NCBI RefSeq assembly: GCF_018131005.1
Contig: NZ_JAFCJK010000001.1
Span: 1 to 64,000, forward strand
DNA from: Bradyrhizobium lablabi
GTDB taxonomy: Bacteria; Pseudomonadota; Alphaproteobacteria; Rhizobiales; Xanthobacteraceae
Direction: 5' to 3'
Length of the DNA: 64,000 bases
The translations under genes and the position numbers were made by a program. Positions 26,087 to 34,814 of this stretch are shown here, piece after piece. Within the stretch, counting starts at the first letter, position 1. Each line of letters begins with the position of its first letter. The notes under the pieces were generated by a model that ran no database searches, was not told the origin of the DNA, and saw nothing but the letters and a program-made list of their open reading frames with translations.

Positions 26087-26611
26087 GATGGTTTACGGCT
26101 TACTTCGCGCTCTCCTCGGTGAGACCGGGCTTTGTTGCCACCGTCGTCCGCGAGAAGCTTGCGTCTCACGAACTTAACACCAGCCACTGGGGCGTCAGGA
26201 CCACACGACTTCGCCGTCCGCGTTGTGCGCACTCGTCAGTTGCACGCTCCGCGTCCACCGCATCTCACCGCAACACTCGTGACGATCGCGAAGCGCCCCT
26301 CGATCGGGTGAGACGGGCGGAATTGAACAATTGATTTGCCCGACGACGGAAGCGCAATGTTTTCTCGGCAACGGCTGGACTCCGGTAAAGACGTGTGAAG
26401 CAAAACTGATTTGCCCGCCGGGCCGGGGCGATCGCCCTCGACTGCGGGCCCACGTGACGAGACGTCGTGCGGATCAAGCGGTACTTGATGTCTGCTGTGT
26501 CCCCGACAGCCTGCGCGAAAGCGAACACCGCCGGAGGTCCAAAGCGGTGATGAGCGCGGCAACAGTAGGTGCGATGCGCGTTGCCGCGCACTCAAACCTT
26601 CCATCACTTGA
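26087..26611. other. Repeat-derived non-coding sequence
   Basis: Continuation of the dispersed repeat. Short frames on both strands (for example the plus frame to 26334 and the minus frames between 26236 and 26757) resemble translations of repeats that occur many times in Bradyrhizobium genomes, not conserved proteins. The only structure I see is the repeated string ATTTGCCCG, at 26334-26342 and at 26409-26417. No promoter, RNA gene or insertion sequence with terminal repeats is evident. Confidence 0.5.
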
Positions 26612-28093
26612 TCACTTCGTGGGGGCGCCTGTCGATGGGGGCGCTGGCGCCGGGTTAGCGACGCCATAGTGGTCGGCAACGAAGTTGCCAGTGTGCGTAA
26701 AAGACGCTGGTCGCGACCGTTCTGGCAGCATCGTTGCGTCCCAAGCCTCCCAGTCACTTTTCAGCCGTTCGAATACGTCTTTCTCCCGGTCCTTGAGATT
26801 GGCCCGCTCGCGCGGGTCTCTCACCACATCGAAGAGAAACTCGTTTCCCGCTATCCGTAGATATTTCCGATCGCCGTCGCGGATGGCACGCTGCGATCCC
26901 GCCTTATAGCGCCAGCACAACTTCCGGGGACGCGGCCCCGCGCTACCACTCAAAACTTGTCCAAGGTCCTCACCGTCGGATGGATAAGCCGGGTCCGGCG
27001 ACGTACCGACGGCAGCAAGCAAGGTCGGCATCCAATCCATCGTTATCATGACCTGATCGGATACTCTTGCAGGCGAGATGCGGCCGGGCCAGCGCACAAT
27101 CGCCGGAACGCGAATACCGCCTTCGAGGAGTTCATGCTTCATGCCGGAGAACGGCCACACGTTAGAGAATCGTTCGCCGCCGTTATCGCTGGTGAGGATG
27201 ACAATGGTATTGCTGGATAGACCGCTCCCATCGAGCGCTTGCAGCACACGACCGATATTGGCGTCCAGACTCTGTACCATCGCGGCGTAGGTCTTCTGCG
27301 AGCCGCCGTCGCGGTCAAAAATGTTCCTGATCCTCTTCGACTCTGCCTCGTCATCCGGCCCTTCCCATGGCCAATGTGGCGCGGTGAAATGCAGACTCAG
27401 CAGAAACGGCTCTTTTGACTTGGCGTAGCCTTCGATAGTTTGCACCGCTCGATCGCCGAGTAAGTTTGTCATGTAACCCTGACGCTCAACCGGTACCTCC
27501 TGCTCGTAAAGTTGATGCGCAAGTCCGGGGAACGGTAATACATACGTCCGGAAAGCTTCCGCTCCATGATTGAAATAGTCGGCGCAGCAGCCGAGTATCC
27601 CGAAGAACTGGTCATAGCCGCTCTTCAACGGACTGAAATCCGGCAGATCACCAAGATGCCACTTTCCAACTAGCGTCGTGCCATACCCCACTTTCTTCAG
27701 CAGCGACGGCAAGGTGGGGTGGCTTGGAGGCAGGCCGATCTCTTTGGGAGTTAAGGGAGTAAGGGGCTCCTCGAGCCCAAGCGGCAACCGAGCCTGATAG
27801 CGCCCTGTGATCAGCGCCGTGCGCGTCGAAGAGCAGTCAGGCGAATTGGAATACGCCTGCGTGAATTTCAATCCCTCGGCTGCAAGCCGATCTATGTTCG
27901 GTGTCGCATAGTCCCGCTGACCGTAGCAGCTCAAATCCGCGTAGCCGAGGTCATCCGCCAGGATGAAGACGATGTTTGGCTTTGTCGACTGAGCCCATGT
28001 AGAGTGACTAAGTCCTATCCCACCCAGAGCCAATGAAGTCGCGGCGGTCGTCTGAACAAATCGACGACGAGAGATTGCGCCCTGCTGCGCCAT
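26612..28093 (-). CDS. Tat-exported sulfatase (arylsulfatase family)
   Basis: A 493-residue type I sulfatase that would hydrolyse sulfate esters in the periplasm. A twin-arginine signal (ISRRRFVQTTAATSLALGG) leads into the catalytic domain. Metal-binding Asp pair in IVFILADDLGYADLSCYG; the formylglycine site is Cys87 in PDCSSTRTALITGRYQ; further motifs are YGTTLVGKWHLGD and ILTSDNGGER. The formylglycine motif reads C-S-S-T-R, whereas the usual form is C-x-P/A-x-R, so maturation may be unusual. I start at MAQQG just before the Tat signal. Codon choice is visibly less GC-biased than in neighbours, in line with acquisition. Confidence 0.9.
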   Translation of the reverse strand: MAQQGAISRRRFVQTTAATSLALGGIGLSHSTWAQSTKPNIVFILADDLGYADLSCYGQRDYATPNIDRLAAEGLKFTQAYSNSPDCSSTRTALITGRYQARLPLGLEEPLTPLTPKEIGLPPSHPTLPSLLKKVGYGTTLVGKWHLGDLPDFSPLKSGYDQFFGILGCCADYFNHGAEAFRTYVLPFPGLAHQLYEQEVPVERQGYMTNLLGDRAVQTIEGYAKSKEPFLLSLHFTAPHWPWEGPDDEAESKRIRNIFDRDGGSQKTYAAMVQSLDANIGRVLQALDGSGLSSNTIVILTSDNGGERFSNVWPFSGMKHELLEGGIRVPAIVRWPGRISPARVSDQVMITMDWMPTLLAAVGTSPDPAYPSDGEDLGQVLSGSAGPRPRKLCWRYKAGSQRAIRDGDRKYLRIAGNEFLFDVVRDPRERANLKDREKDVFERLKSDWEAWDATMLPERSRPASFTHTGNFVADHYGVANPAPAPPSTGAPTK

Positions 28094-28687
28094 AGGCCGC
28101 TCCCCTAAATTCCTGGTAGCAGGAACGGATCGTAACATCATGCTCGCTTTCGGGGAACTCAAAAAGGTTGCCCGCAAAGGCTGAACCTACGACACGTCAC
28201 CAACCAGTGTCGGGTTTGGCGCTTCGCGACATATTGCGCCGCTGCGCAAATTTGGTCGCTATGGGAGCAAGGCGGACGTAGCCACCAGTCACATGACGCT
28301 GCCGGACCTTCGCGTAACGCCGTCTGTAGGAAATCGGCATCCGAGCAAACGAATATCCGTTTGGGACCCAAACCTATCGTAGCGGTCATCTCGGTTCTGT
28401 TTAAGTGGAAAGCTTATCCCTAGCGTTGCGTCGAGGCTGCGTCCGGAGGATCCACTGTCGAGGTTAGCGAGGCTCGTGGAGATCCATAACTCCAGTGCCG
28501 GGAAAAACGCGCGTTGTGCACGACGATCCTCGTATGGTGCGAAGACACATTTCATTGTTGAGAAACAGCGTCGTACCCCGCATTGTAGACGCCCTTTGGC
28601 GCAGGCCGCTTTTGCATTTCCTGGCGCATCCGGGTTTGACGGCATAACCGCCTTCTATCTGGCATCCAGCGCAAGAAGGAGCCGAAG
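28094..28687. other. Intergenic region with degenerate repeat-like sequence
   Basis: About 590 bases between the sulfatase start and the cupin stop. Minus-strand frames 28159-28389, 28289-28645 and 28464-28874 overlap one another; strings such as DDRYDRFGSQTDIR resemble translated dispersed repeats that I associate with Bradyrhizobium. No ribosome binding site or domain supports a gene. The promoter for the sulfatase should lie in the part next to 28094, but I cannot place it. Confidence 0.4.
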
Positions 28688-29215
28688 TCAGTCGCCAACT
28701 CCGTTCCAATCGACAGTCAATCCGACCGCCGCGTTCTCTTCCGGACTTGCGAGCCAATACCCGTTTGCTTGGACAAGCTTGAGGAAGCGTTGAGCTTGCT
28801 CTTCCGGCAAAGAGCCGGCAGCCGAACTCGATATCTCCTGCAGAAACCGAGCCATCCTTGTTGTTGTCACGCATATGATCGAAGCGGCCACTTCCGACGC
28901 GTTTCTCCAGGCGTGCTTGACCCCGTCTCGCACATCAAAGACGTCGCCCGGGCCAAGCTCCTCCCAACGATCTCCGTTGAGAGCATTTATGTTCCCGGAC
29001 ACAACGTAAAACGTCTCTCGATCGGCGTGACCATGCATCGGCACCACCGCGCCCGCGGGCAGGGTACATCGGATCAGACAGTAATCTCCAGCATCATCGG
29101 AAACTGCCGTGAGATACTCGTTGATCGGACGCAAGTGTTTCTGCGGGGAAAACACTTCTTGGGCATCGGTTGCGCTCGTCGAGCGACGATTGTTCAAATT
29201 GAGATCGTCAGACAT
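28688..29215 (-). CDS. Cupin-domain protein
   Basis: A 175-residue protein with one cupin barrel. Motif 1 is GAVVPMHGHADRETFYVVSG (two His, Glu) and motif 2 is GDVFDVRDGVKHAWRNAS (His), together the normal metal-binding set. The C-terminal 50 residues are helical (LPEEQAQRFLKLVQANGYWL). Such proteins can be small dioxygenases, isomerases or ligand-binding proteins; the substrate is not evident. I start at MSDDLNLNN (29215), preceded by an AAAGG-type site. It faces away from the AraC regulator at 29570, which may control it. Confidence 0.86.
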   Translation of the reverse strand: MSDDLNLNNRRSTSATDAQEVFSPQKHLRPINEYLTAVSDDAGDYCLIRCTLPAGAVVPMHGHADRETFYVVSGNINALNGDRWEELGPGDVFDVRDGVKHAWRNASEVAASIICVTTTRMARFLQEISSSAAGSLPEEQAQRFLKLVQANGYWLASPEENAAVGLTVDWNGVGD

Positions 29216-29569
29216 TGTCAGAGACCTTTTGCATGATGTTGCGGGCAAGACACTTGCAGGTGACACTCGACTTGTTGACCGCAGCGGTTTGACGCCATCG
29301 TCACCAAAGAGCCGGCAGACCGGCACAAGGACTGCTGTGCTGGTCCAATCACTCTCGGCGGCTGATATCTAGAACAATGGGGATGAACGTCGAGTGGCTG
29401 GCGCGCCCCTTCCGATGCGGTAGCGCGCACTGCTCCAACGAACAGGAACTCGTTATTTCAGCAGCGGCTCGGAAACACATTTTGGTGTACCGCTGTTGCA
29501 GCATTCAGACTTGCGCCGACCTGGAGTAGATAGTTTTGCTTCATTCCTCGTTGCGAAAGGGAAGGCAAG
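29216..29569. other. Divergent control region between the cupin and AraC genes
   Basis: A 354-base gap with no gene. GAAAGGGAAGG just before 29570 is the AraC gene's ribosome binding site, and AAAGG lies upstream of the cupin start. AraC-type operators are usually direct repeats, and I could not identify a convincing pair by eye. No terminator or repeat element stands out. Confidence 0.4.
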
Positions 29570-30532
29570 ATGACTGGCTGCAGTGACTTTCTCATCGGGC
29601 CAACATCGGATTACGAGACGTGGCGAACCGGCATCCGCTCAGTCGGTGTTATCAGTTCTCAGAGCGTCGAACCCGCAGCGTTCAAAGGTTCGGTCCGTGG
29701 CTCATGCATGTGGGGGATTGTCGCGCTCGAAACTGCATTTGCAAGCCCCGGCGTCAGCAGATTCGAACGGATGAGCCGGGACCCTCGCCTCGATAGCAGC
29801 GATTACTACAACGCAGTTTTTCAGATCTCCGGCCGGTCCACACTGATCCACAACGATCGTGTGACCAAGCTTGCTGTGGGCGACATTGGATTTGTCGATG
29901 TGGCCCGGCCAGTAAGTCTGATCTCCGGTGACACGTCGTGCCGATGGCTCTCTCTGTCTATGCCACGACGGCCGCTGATTTCCCACTTGGGCTTCGAACC
30001 GCGCGGCGGAATGTACTGGCACGGTACAATACCCGCGTGTCGCCTCCTATTCCGTTTCGTTTCGGAAGGCCTTGGCGAGGACGATACTTCATCCGCTGCG
30101 GCCCAGCCCTACATCCAGCTCGCGATCTACGACCTGCTCGGCGCCCTATTCGCCGTTTCTGATCTGCCGCGTAATTCCTCCTACACCGACAAGCTGTTCA
30201 CGCGCGTCTGCAGCATCGCCAGAAGCCGCTTCTCCGATCCCGACCTTTCCCTTCGCGATGTGGCCAGCGAGGCTGGAATTTCGTTGCGCTATCTCCAGAA
30301 ACTGTTCACGGCGCGCGGAACAACGTGTAGCCGGTTCATCCAGTCGCTTCGACTGGATCACGCTGCACATCTTCTGAGTAGACGAAAACTAACCAGGTCG
30401 GGCCAGCCGCTTGCCGAGATTTCCAATGCGTGCGGGTTCGGCGACTACGCGCATTTTTCTCGAACGTTCCGCCTTCGATTTGGGTGCGCGCCCAGCGCAG
30501 CCGCAGAAGGGTATGTTTCCGGCGACAGTTGA
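29570..30532 (+). CDS. AraC-family transcriptional regulator
   Basis: A 320-residue regulator. The N-terminal 200 residues form an AraC-type ligand-binding domain of the kind that starts with a long cupin-like barrel (FQISGRSTLIHNDRVTKLAV, then VGDIGFVDVARPVSLISGD). The C-terminal 100 residues hold the double HTH: first LSLRDVASEAGISLRYLQKL, second PLAEISNACGFGDYAHFSRT, ending RLRFGCAPSAA. The ligand is unknown. It is divergent from the cupin gene and 32 bases upstream of the class III cyclase, so it may regulate the former and be cotranscribed with the latter. Confidence 0.92.
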   Translation: MTGCSDFLIGPTSDYETWRTGIRSVGVISSQSVEPAAFKGSVRGSCMWGIVALETAFASPGVSRFERMSRDPRLDSSDYYNAVFQISGRSTLIHNDRVTKLAVGDIGFVDVARPVSLISGDTSCRWLSLSMPRRPLISHLGFEPRGGMYWHGTIPACRLLFRFVSEGLGEDDTSSAAAQPYIQLAIYDLLGALFAVSDLPRNSSYTDKLFTRVCSIARSRFSDPDLSLRDVASEAGISLRYLQKLFTARGTTCSRFIQSLRLDHAAHLLSRRKLTRSGQPLAEISNACGFGDYAHFSRTFRLRFGCAPSAAAEGYVSGDS

Positions 30533-30564
30533 TGCGTAGACATCGGCCAGCGGAGCGAGATCGC

Positions 30565-32379
30565 ATGATGCCTGTTGGATTGCGTACCATAGCGCAGGAG
30601 CGGCCAGTCCGGGTTGAGCGTAGGTTGGCGGCGATAATGGCTGCCGACGTGGCTGGCTATTCGCGGCTGATGCACGAGGACGAAGAGGCTACCTACGCCA
30701 GGCTGACGGCGTTCCTCGCGGACGCTGTCGCGCCGGCAATCGCCGAACACGGCGGCCGCATCGTGAAGAACATCGGCGACGGGTTCTTGGCGGAGTTTCC
30801 GAGCGCGGTCGAAGCCGTCCGAACTGCCGTGCAGTTTCAGACCCGCATCGGGCAACTTACAATCGATGACGCGGAAGACAGGCGTGTTGCTTTCCGCGTG
30901 GGCATCAACATCGGCGACGTAATCGTTGAGCCTCATGACATCTTTGGAGACAGCGTTAATATTGCGGCGCGGCTCGAGAGCATCGCAGAGCCCGGCGGTA
31001 TCTGCATCTCGTCTGCCGCCTACGATCAAATCCGAGACAAGGTCGAGGTTGAATTCGCCGATCTTGGCGAGCAGAACCTCAAAAACATCGACCGGCCAGT
31101 GCGAGCCTACGCTGTGCTCCAAGGAGGATCTAACCCGCCGACACCAGTCGTTCGCGCGGGACCGGCCGTGCTTCGAGCGCCACGACTTTCGATCGTCGTC
31201 CTGCCTTTCATGAACCTCGGGGGCGATACCGAGCAAGATCATTTTGTCGATGGCGTGACCGAGAACCTTACGACCGACCTGTCGCGCATCAGTGGCGCAT
31301 TCGTCATCGGTCGACACACCGCATTTACCTATAAAAACAAGGCTGTTGATCTCAAACAGATCGGCCGCGAGTTAAATGTTCGCTACTTGCTCGAAGGCTC
31401 CGTGCAGCGTGGCGGTAATCGGCTTCGAGTAAATGTGCAGCTGATTGACGCGGAAACCGGGTCGCATCTATGGGCCGAACGCTTCGACAAGCCCGTCACC
31501 GACCTTTTCGATACGCAGGACGAAATTGTAGCAAGGCTCGCCAATACGCTGGACGCCCAGCTCACCGCGGTTGAAGCGCGCCGAGCGGAACGGTCGCCGC
31601 ATCCCGATGCGATGGACCTCCATTTCCGAGGCGTGGCCTTGTGGAACAAGGGGATGACGTCCGAATCGATGGCACAAGCCCGCAGCTTTTTTGAACGAGC
31701 CTTAGCGCTCGATCCAGGACATATCGGAGCGATGGTCGGTGTGGCGTTGGTGGATGCGTCCATCGGAGCGATCTTCCTGACCGACGACCGGATCGCGCAT
31801 CTCGCGGCAGCCGAGACGATGTTGACAAAGGCGCTGTCTCTCGCGCCGAACCACGCCCTGGCCCACATGATATTAGGGATAGTCCAAATTTTTACGAACC
31901 GCGCGGCTCTAGGCATCGCCGAGTGCGAGCGAGCGTTGGTATTGGATCGAAATCTGGCCAATGCGCACGCGGCCATCGGTTTCGCCAAGAATTCTCTGGG
32001 TCGCGGCACAGAGACTGAGGCCCATGTCAACGAAGCACTCCGCCTCTCTCCTCGCGACATCTCCGCCTTCCGTTGGCTGCAGATGGTCGGCTTCGCCAAA
32101 GTGCAACTCAATGCCGACGCCGAAGCAGTAGCTTGGTTCCGTCGAAGCCTCGAGGCCAACCGAAATTATCCCATCACGCATTTTGGGCTCGCCGCTGTCC
32201 TGGCGCTGCTCGGTTCGCTGGATGAGGCGCGGGCCGCTGCGAAGGCAGGACTTGCGCTCGATCCAAGCTTTACCATCCGCCGATTCCGCCTCGGCGCAGC
32301 GAGTGATAATCCAACTCATCTCGCCGGACGCGAGCGCATCTATGAGGGTATGCGCCTGGCCGGGGTACCGGAGGGGTGA
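30565..32379 (+). CDS. Class III adenylate/guanylate cyclase with TolB/FlgO-like and TPR domains
   Basis: A 604-residue soluble cyclase. The catalytic domain (about 20-180) has all key residues: metal-binding Asp28 (AIMAADVAGYSRLM) and Asp72 (KNIGDGFLAEF), base-selecting Lys68 and Asp125 (HDIFGDSVN), and Asn132/Arg136 (VNIAARLES). Lys/Asp at the selecting positions predicts cAMP. Then comes a FlgO/TolB N-like domain (about 210-340, FVDGVTENLTTDLSRISGAF) and TPR repeats to the C-terminus. I start at the first of two adjacent ATGs, behind GGAGCGAG. Rhizobial genomes hold many such cyclases; the trigger is unknown. Confidence 0.92.
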   Translation: MMPVGLRTIAQERPVRVERRLAAIMAADVAGYSRLMHEDEEATYARLTAFLADAVAPAIAEHGGRIVKNIGDGFLAEFPSAVEAVRTAVQFQTRIGQLTIDDAEDRRVAFRVGINIGDVIVEPHDIFGDSVNIAARLESIAEPGGICISSAAYDQIRDKVEVEFADLGEQNLKNIDRPVRAYAVLQGGSNPPTPVVRAGPAVLRAPRLSIVVLPFMNLGGDTEQDHFVDGVTENLTTDLSRISGAFVIGRHTAFTYKNKAVDLKQIGRELNVRYLLEGSVQRGGNRLRVNVQLIDAETGSHLWAERFDKPVTDLFDTQDEIVARLANTLDAQLTAVEARRAERSPHPDAMDLHFRGVALWNKGMTSESMAQARSFFERALALDPGHIGAMVGVALVDASIGAIFLTDDRIAHLAAAETMLTKALSLAPNHALAHMILGIVQIFTNRAALGIAECERALVLDRNLANAHAAIGFAKNSLGRGTETEAHVNEALRLSPRDISAFRWLQMVGFAKVQLNADAEAVAWFRRSLEANRNYPITHFGLAAVLALLGSLDEARAAAKAGLALDPSFTIRRFRLGAASDNPTHLAGRERIYEGMRLAGVPEG

Positions 32380-32798
32380 TGTCTGGCTTGGGGTCAAAAA
32401 GGCGACCTCGCCGATCCAACGCGTCCGACTTGCATGTCGGCAAGGGGTCCATGAGTGCCGTTTGTGAAGTCGGCAAGCCACTTCCGCTCTTCGCTCAGAA
32501 GCGAACCTTTTCGGTGTTCGCTGCAATCCGGCCGGTCAGCAAATCACGGCGGTTGTGCCTCAGAAGGAGACGCCAGCGAGGCCGACATCATTGACCGCTG
32601 CTCGCGCACGGAACCCGCCTTAAGGTCTTGATACGATCATATCGAATCGCATGATGACCCTATCTCCTTGTTTGCGCACGATCTTTTTGCGGGGGCGGCT
32701 TGGAGCAATTGCGCCCGTGCCTTGAAGCGTCCACAATGCCGGTGGACAAGCGGCCGGGTATCACGCTGGCTTGGCAAGCAATGGGCAGTTGGGGGACG
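32380..32798. other. Intergenic region with repeat remnant
   Basis: About 420 bases without a supportable gene. The segment near 32640-32692 (CTCCTTGTTTGCGCACGATC followed by a T-run and G-rich bases) looks like a decayed copy of the dispersed Rhizobiales repeat that is also present near 44870-44975. It marks the right edge of the low-GC accessory block. GGGGGAC just before 32799 is the ribosome binding site of the next gene. Confidence 0.42.
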
Positions 32799-33356
32799 AT
32801 GACACGTGGTGCGGTTGGCGGACTGATCGCAGGCTTTCTGCTGCTGGCGACGCCTGTCATGGCCGCCGAGTCTCCGGCCGAACTGATCTCCAGCTTCCGC
32901 CTCAAGCATGGCGAGGCCCGCGTAGTGCGCGATGCAACCCTCGACCGCATTGCACTGGACCAGGCGCGAGCGATGGCGGCGAAGGATGATCTCAGTCATG
33001 AGGTGCTCAGCTCGTTTTCCGCGCGGATCGCGCCGGCGCGCGCGGGCCTCGCTGCCGAGAACATTGCCTACGGGTACGAGAGTTTCGAGAAGACGCTCGG
33101 CCAGTGGATCGACTCCTCCGGGCACCGCAAGAACCTGTTGTTGCACAATGCCTCCCGAGTCGGGATTGCGAGTGCCAAGGATGCCAGCGGCAAGCGCACC
33201 TATTGGGCCATGGTGATCGCCGGCGATTACGAGCTGAAACGAGGTAAGGGCAAGAAAGACAAGGAGCCTCTCGTCGCTGTGCAACGTGAGGTCGCTCCCT
33301 CAGGCCGGCCCAAATCCAGCGGCTGCCACATCAAGCTGCTCGGCCTTTGCATTTGA
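32799..33356 (+). CDS. CAP/SCP-domain secreted protein
   Basis: A 185-residue exported protein. A signal peptide (MTRGAVGGLIAGFLLLATPV, cleavage after MAA) precedes a bacterial CAP (cysteine-rich secretory protein/PR-1) domain: LISSFRLKHGEARVVRDATL, LDQARAMAAKDDLSH with the metal-site His, and AAENIAYGYESFEKTLGQWI, then SSGHRKNLLLHNASRVGIAS. The lysine-rich tail ends in a two-Cys segment (SSGCHIKLLGLCI). Bacterial CAP proteins are often periplasmic with unclear roles. The start at 32799 was chosen because it begins the signal peptide behind GGGGGAC; the frame is open further upstream. Confidence 0.88.
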   Translation: MTRGAVGGLIAGFLLLATPVMAAESPAELISSFRLKHGEARVVRDATLDRIALDQARAMAAKDDLSHEVLSSFSARIAPARAGLAAENIAYGYESFEKTLGQWIDSSGHRKNLLLHNASRVGIASAKDASGKRTYWAMVIAGDYELKRGKGKKDKEPLVAVQREVAPSGRPKSSGCHIKLLGLCI

Positions 33357-33398
33357 GGCGAAGCACAAGGTCGGAGGCGAAGCACTGCAAGTGCAACG

Positions 33399-33872
33399 TC
33401 AACCGCGTCGCGCCGCCTTGATCGCGGCGACGTCGATCTTCTTCATATCCATCATCGCTTTGAATGCGCGCTTTGCTTCATCGCCGCCAACCGCCAGCGC
33501 CTCGGTCAGCACGCGCGGCGTGATTTGCCAGGAAATGCCCCACTTGTCTTTGCACCAGCCGCAGGCGCTTTCCTGCCCGCCATTGTTGACGATGGCGTTC
33601 CAGTAGCGGTCGGTTTCGTCCTGGTCGTCGGTGGCGATCTGGAACGAGAACGCTTCGTTATGTTTGAACGCGGGACCGCCGTTGAGGCCGAGACAGTGGA
33701 CGCCGGCAACCGTGAATTCGACCGTCAGCACGTCACCGGCCTTCCCGGAAGGATAGTCACCGGGGGCACGGTGTATGGCGCCCACTGCGCTGTCGGGGAA
33801 GGTCTCGGCATAGAAACGTGCGGCAGCCTCGGCGTCCTTGTCGTACCAGAGGCAAATCGTGTTCTTTGCCAT
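33399..33872 (-). CDS. VOC-superfamily protein (PhnB / 3-demethylubiquinone-methyltransferase-like)
   Basis: A 157-residue small cytoplasmic protein of the PhnB-like VOC group. Typical marks are ICLWYDKDAEAAARFYAETF at the start, FTVAGVHCLGLNGGPAFKHN, and WGISWQITPRVLTEAL at the end. Despite the old name, such proteins are not ubiquinone methyltransferases; their function is uncertain, possibly binding or isomerising a small substrate through a metal site. Codon usage and GC look like core genome. It lies between the CAP gene and the cytochrome oxidase cluster, without an obvious link to either. Confidence 0.9.
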   Translation of the reverse strand: MAKNTICLWYDKDAEAAARFYAETFPDSAVGAIHRAPGDYPSGKAGDVLTVEFTVAGVHCLGLNGGPAFKHNEAFSFQIATDDQDETDRYWNAIVNNGGQESACGWCKDKWGISWQITPRVLTEALAVGGDEAKRAFKAMMDMKKIDVAAIKAARRG

Positions 33873-33950
33873 TGCGAGTCCTTTCGGTTTTATTCCAATT
33901 CACGCCTCATCTCGTGGCCCCTGTTCAGATGAAGCCTCGCTGCCGCGCAT

Positions 33951-33979
33951 TCTCGGTTCTGATTGAATCAAAACCGAGA
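33951..33979. repeat. Palindrome related to the one at 47423-47443
   Basis: Nearly perfect 29-base palindrome: arms TCTCGGTTCTGATT and AATCAAAACCGAGA around a central G, with a single mismatched pair. The inner 21 bases match the perfect palindrome at 47423-47443 except for the central base and one other. It lies between the VOC start (33872) and the surf1 stop (34059). Confidence 0.55.
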
Positions 33980-34058
33980 CGCTATGGCCGTCGAGCGGGA
34001 ACACGACTTGCCAGGCGCGCAACGCGCACAGCGTCAAATCCGGCAAGCCCGGAACCAG

Positions 34059-34814
34059 TCAGGCGCGCCGTTGCCCGCGCCACCACACTCCGAACGCGAT
34101 CGCGATTGCCGCCGCGAGCGAGAGCCAGGTGATCGCGTACTGCATGTGGTCGTCCTTGAGGTGGACCTGCAGCGGACCGGGTCGTGGAACTCCGCTCTCC
34201 GGCACCGGCGTCTCGAGATCGATGTAGAACGGCGCGACCTCGCTCCAGCCGAGGACCCGTGCCATCGCGAGATGATCGCGGGTGAACCACAGCCGCTTCG
34301 GCAGATCTTCCTTGGGCGTCAGCGCACCGGCTTTTTCGGGAAAGCGGATGTAGCCCGTGAGCTGCGTGGGCGCGCCGGTGACGAGGCGGCCGGCGATGCG
34401 ATCCTCGAAGGCGCGGTCCTGCATCGTGTTCTGCACGAAGCCGGCATTGATCACGATGGTCTCCCCGCCTTCGAGCTTGGCCGGCAGGAACGCCCAGGTG
34501 CCGGGACCGGCGACGTCGTCGCGCACCGCGGAGCCGGAGCTGTAGACCATCGCATCCGGCAGTCTTGCGTAAGTTGCGGTGAAGCTGACGCGGCGGAATT
34601 CGTCTTTCGCCGGCGTCAGCGCGGCCCATGCCGATGCCAGCGGCAAGCTTTCCGGCCGGGCCGCGAGCCGCGCATCGAGCGCGGCGATCAGCGCGTGCTT
34701 CTCGACACGGCGCTGCAATTGCCAGACGCCGAGGCCAACGAAGGCCGCCACCATGACGAGCGTGAAAATCCCGAAGCCGGCGCCGCCGCGCCGGCGCGCC
34801 GTCGCACCGCTCAT
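34059..34814 (-). CDS. SURF1 family cytochrome oxidase assembly protein
   Basis: A 251-residue inner-membrane factor for haem a insertion into subunit I of aa3 oxidase. Two membrane helices frame a periplasmic domain: N-terminal GIFTLVMVAAFVGLGVWQLQ, with the family's G-x-W-Q-x-x-R ending, and C-terminal YAITWLSLAAAIAIAFGVWW. Periplasmic marks are VINAGFVQN and LTGYIRFPEK. The start (34814) overlaps the DUF983 stop by ATGA. The frame is open up to 35543, but only this start fits the family. It is the last gene of the oxidase cluster. Confidence 0.94.
   Translation of the reverse strand: MSGATARRRGGAGFGIFTLVMVAAFVGLGVWQLQRRVEKHALIAALDARLAARPESLPLASAWAALTPAKDEFRRVSFTATYARLPDAMVYSSGSAVRDDVAGPGTWAFLPAKLEGGETIVINAGFVQNTMQDRAFEDRIAGRLVTGAPTQLTGYIRFPEKAGALTPKEDLPKRLWFTRDHLAMARVLGWSEVAPFYIDLETPVPESGVPRPGPLQVHLKDDHMQYAITWLSLAAAIAIAFGVWWRGQRRA

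Noticed and set aside
25849..26334. 161-residue plus-strand frame upstream of thrC
   Set aside because: Its sequence is the translation of a dispersed repeat (GAGKAGCR, FPARWFTAY), including both arms of the nested palindrome.
26087..26611. Insertion sequence in the repeat region
   Set aside because: No transposase frame and no terminal inverted repeats with target duplication could be found.
28159..28874. Several overlapping minus-strand frames between the sulfatase and cupin genes
   Set aside because: They overlap each other, lack start signals and domains, and resemble translated repeats.
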